Below are positions 62,140-64,000 of a DNA stretch of 64,000 bases, piece after piece (within the stretch, counting starts at the first letter, position 1; the number at the start of each line of letters is the position of its first letter). The DNA lies in NCBI RefSeq assembly GCF_000410515.1, contig NC_021500.1, positions 1,550,001-1,614,000 on the forward strand. The letters run 5' to 3'. The DNA is from Enterobacter sp. R4-368 (GTDB lineage: Bacteria; Pseudomonadota; Gammaproteobacteria; Enterobacterales; Enterobacteriaceae). A model generated the notes under the pieces. That model was not told the origin of the DNA and ran no database searches. It saw only the letters and a list, made by a program, of their open reading frames with translations. The translations under genes and the position numbers were made by a program.

Positions 62140-62180
62140 GGGCAATATCTCTGACCTGGGGGGTTAAATATTGCCGTGGC

Positions 62181-62206
62181 ATTATACAGAGCGTAACCGA
62201 TTGCAT
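62181..62206 (-). promoter_or_regulatory. guaBA promoter with PurR-like operator
   Basis: On the minus strand a perfect -10 TATAAT (plus 62181-62186) follows ATGCAATCGGTTACGCT (plus 62190-62206), which resembles the PurR site known at E. coli guaB. The site covers the spacer, a blocking position. Confidence 0.7.
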
Positions 62207-62298
62207 CCACACTTTTTTAAGAAAAATACTTGCCATCCCCTCGTTTCGGGTTACTATCGAACGAATAACTTGCTGATTTAGAATTTGATCTGGCTCAC

Positions 62299-63672
62299 AT
62301 GTCGTCGTTCCAATCCCCCTCAATTTTTACGGTTAGCCGCCTTAATCAGTCGGTGCGCTTACTGCTGGAACGCGAACTCGGCCAGGTGTGGATCAGCGGG
62401 GAAATCTCCAACTTTACCCAGCCCGCTTCCGGTCACTGGTACTTCACCTTAAAAGACGATACCGCCCAGGTGCGCTGCGCGATGTTCCGCAACAGCAACC
62501 GCCGCGTCACGTTTCGCCCGCAGCACGGCCAGCAAGTGCTGGTACGCGCCAATATCACGCTGTATGAACCGCGCGGCGAATACCAGATTATTGTCGAGAG
62601 CATGCAACCGGCTGGTGAAGGTTTGCTGCAACAGAAGTATGAGCAACTTAAAACAAAGCTCGCGGCCGAAGGGCTATTCGACCAGCAATTCAAAAAACCG
62701 CTGCCCTCTCCCGCCCATTGCGTTGGTGTTATCACGTCTAAAACCGGCGCCGCGCTGCACGATATTCTGCATGTACTGAAACGCCGCGACCCGTCACTGC
62801 CGGTGGTGATTTACCCGACTGCGGTACAGGGCGAAGATGCGCCCGCGCAGATTGTGCGCGCCATTGAGCTGGCTAACGCCCGCGAAGAGTGCGACGTACT
62901 GATTGTTGGTCGCGGCGGCGGTTCGCTGGAAGATTTGTGGAGCTTTAACGACGAGCGCGTGGCGCGGGCGATTTTTGCCAGCCGCATTCCGGTAGTCAGC
63001 GCCGTTGGGCATGAAACCGATGTGACCATTGCTGATTTTGTTGCCGACCTGCGCGCGCCAACGCCCTCTGCGGCGGCGGAAATTGTCAGCCGTAACCAGC
63101 TGGAGCTGCTGCGCCAGGTTCAGGCGATGCAACAGCGTTTAGAAATGTCGATGGATTACTATCTGGCAGGCCGTAGTCGCCGTTTTGCCCAGGTACACCA
63201 TCGTCTGCAACAACAGCATCCGCAACTGCGTCTGGCGCGCCAGCAAACTGTGCTGGAACGCCTGCAACAGCGCATGCATAACGCGCTGGATAATCAGTTA
63301 AAACGCGCTTCCGTGCGCCAGCAGCGCACAGTACAGCGTCTGAATCAGCAAAACCCGCAGCCCCGTATTCACCGGGCGCAAAGCCGCATTCAGCAACTGG
63401 AATATCGTCTGAGCCAGAATATTCGTGATCGCCTGAGCGGCACACGTGAACGTTTTGGTACGGCAATCACTCACCTTGAAGCGGTCAGCCCGCTGGCAAC
63501 ACTGGCGCGTGGCTACAGCGTAACCACAGCAATCGACGGCAAAGTGCTGAAACAGACCAAACAGGTAAAATCGGGCGACAAACTGACCACGCGGCTGAAC
63601 GACGGCTGGGTAGAGAGTGAAGTCAGTGCCGTTACGCCCGTGAAAAAAACGCGCCAACGTAAATCCTCTTAA
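62299..63672 (+). CDS. xseA: Exonuclease VII large subunit
   Basis: Catalytic subunit of exonuclease VII, which degrades single-stranded DNA from both ends together with XseB. The 457 residues start with an OB-fold ([20 protein letters not shown]) followed by the catalytic domain with [32 protein letters not shown] and [20 protein letters not shown] (part quoted). A long coiled-coil region rich in Gln and Arg binds XseB. It is divergent from guaB. No clear terminator follows before the next gene, 71 bases away. Confidence 0.95.
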   Translation: MSSFQSPSIFTVSRLNQSVRLLLERELGQVWISGEISNFTQPASGHWYFTLKDDTAQVRCAMFRNSNRRVTFRPQHGQQVLVRANITLYEPRGEYQIIVESMQPAGEGLLQQKYEQLKTKLAAEGLFDQQFKKPLPSPAHCVGVITSKTGAALHDILHVLKRRDPSLPVVIYPTAVQGEDAPAQIVRAIELANAREECDVLIVGRGGGSLEDLWSFNDERVARAIFASRIPVVSAVGHETDVTIADFVADLRAPTPSAAAEIVSRNQLELLRQVQAMQQRLEMSMDYYLAGRSRRFAQVHHRLQQQHPQLRLARQQTVLERLQQRMHNALDNQLKRASVRQQRTVQRLNQQNPQPRIHRAQSRIQQLEYRLSQNIRDRLSGTRERFGTAITHLEAVSPLATLARGYSVTTAIDGKVLKQTKQVKSGDKLTTRLNDGWVESEVSAVTPVKKTRQRKSS

Positions 63673-63743
63673 TTAGCGCGCTCAATAAATCAGACGAACC
63701 TATACTTTTTGTTGTTCTTTTTTGTTTTATCAAGGAGATCAAC

Positions 63744-64000
63744 ATGAATGCACGTCATCCGTACAGTGTTATCCCGCCTTATATCCTGCGCCGCATTATC
63801 GACAATGGCTCTGAACTTCAGCAACGCTGCGCCCGCCAGACCTTAACGCATGTACAAACGTTGATGGCGCACAGCCACGGCAAAGTCGATGCGCCGCTGG
63901 TCACTTCGCCCGGCGAACTGGTACGCGATATTTATGACGCTCAGCAAAAAGAGACGTTGCCCGGTGAGCAGGTACGCTATGAGGGCCAGCCACCGACGGG
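63744..64000 (+). CDS. Protealysin-like M4 metallopeptidase (N-terminal part, cut by window end)
   Basis: Only the first 85 codons are inside the window. They read MNARHPYSVIPPYILRRIID, then a propeptide-like stretch ending LVRDIYDAQQKETLPGEQVR. The SVIPPYIL segment and the DIYDAQ...LPGxxVR sequence match the short propeptide of Serratia protealysin, an M4 (thermolysin family) protease without a signal peptide. AAGGAG lies seven bases before ATG 63744. The catalytic HExxH would lie beyond the window. In Serratia an inhibitor gene (emfourin) follows the protease; that cannot be seen here. Confidence 0.8.
   Translation, partial: MNARHPYSVIPPYILRRIIDNGSELQQRCARQTLTHVQTLMAHSHGKVDAPLVTSPGELVRDIYDAQQKETLPGEQVRYEGQPPT

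Overview
This 64 kb window is chromosomal DNA from a member of the Enterobacteriaceae. Most genes keep the order and the protein sequence known from Escherichia coli K-12: talA-tktB, ypfG-nudK-aegA, narQ-acrD, yffB-dapE-ypfN, tmcA-ypfJ, purC, bamC-dapA, gcvR-bcp, hyfA to hyfR, perM/bepA, hda-uraA-upp, purMN, ppk-ppx, yfgF/yfgG, guaBA and xseA. GC-rich third codon positions, the extra genes, and a protealysin-type protease next to xseA suggest a relative of Enterobacter, Kosakonia or Klebsiella rather than E. coli itself. I cannot name the genus from sequence alone.

Layout. Bases 1-9.8 kb hold pentose phosphate enzymes (talA, tktB), an unrecognised periplasmic protein and ypfG, NudK, the iron-sulfur flavoprotein AegA and the nitrate sensor NarQ. 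Bases 10-23.5 kb hold the drug efflux pump acrD behind a BaeR-like box, the 19-residue gene ypfM, a GNAT gene, dapE/ypfN, the tRNA acetyltransferase tmcA, purC, bamC-dapA and gcvR-bcp. Bases 23.5-37.6 kb are a complete hydrogenase-4 locus (hyfABCDEFGHIJ-hyfR) with a sigma-54 promoter and an upstream palindrome. It ends in a formate channel that looks like FocA although it sits in the focB position. Together these genes encode a membrane-bound formate hydrogenlyase-type complex, its activator and a formate transporter.

Bases 37.6-52.1 kb carry perM/bepA, yfgD, hda with a CTG start, upp-uraA with the T8 reiterative-transcription tract, purMN under a PurR operator, ppk-ppx, and yfgF under a promoter with an ideally placed FNR site. 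Bases 52.2-59.0 kb, between yfgG and the 3' end of guaA, are the accessory part. They contain a 1019-residue membrane-embedded NACHT NTPase, an unrecognised 128-residue protein, a SUKH (SMI1/KNR4) gene cut by an amber codon, and a chemoreceptor with a sigma-28 promoter. They also include about 560 AT-rich bases without a recognisable gene. The 3' end of guaA is a known landing site for genomic islands. The NACHT gene and its neighbours are the best candidate here for an undescribed, possibly anti-phage, system. The window closes with guaBA, xseA and the first 85 codons of a protealysin-like M4 metallopeptidase.

Comparisons with E. coli proteins come from memory of those sequences, not from a database search. 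I saw no tRNA, rRNA, insertion sequence, integrase or CRISPR array.
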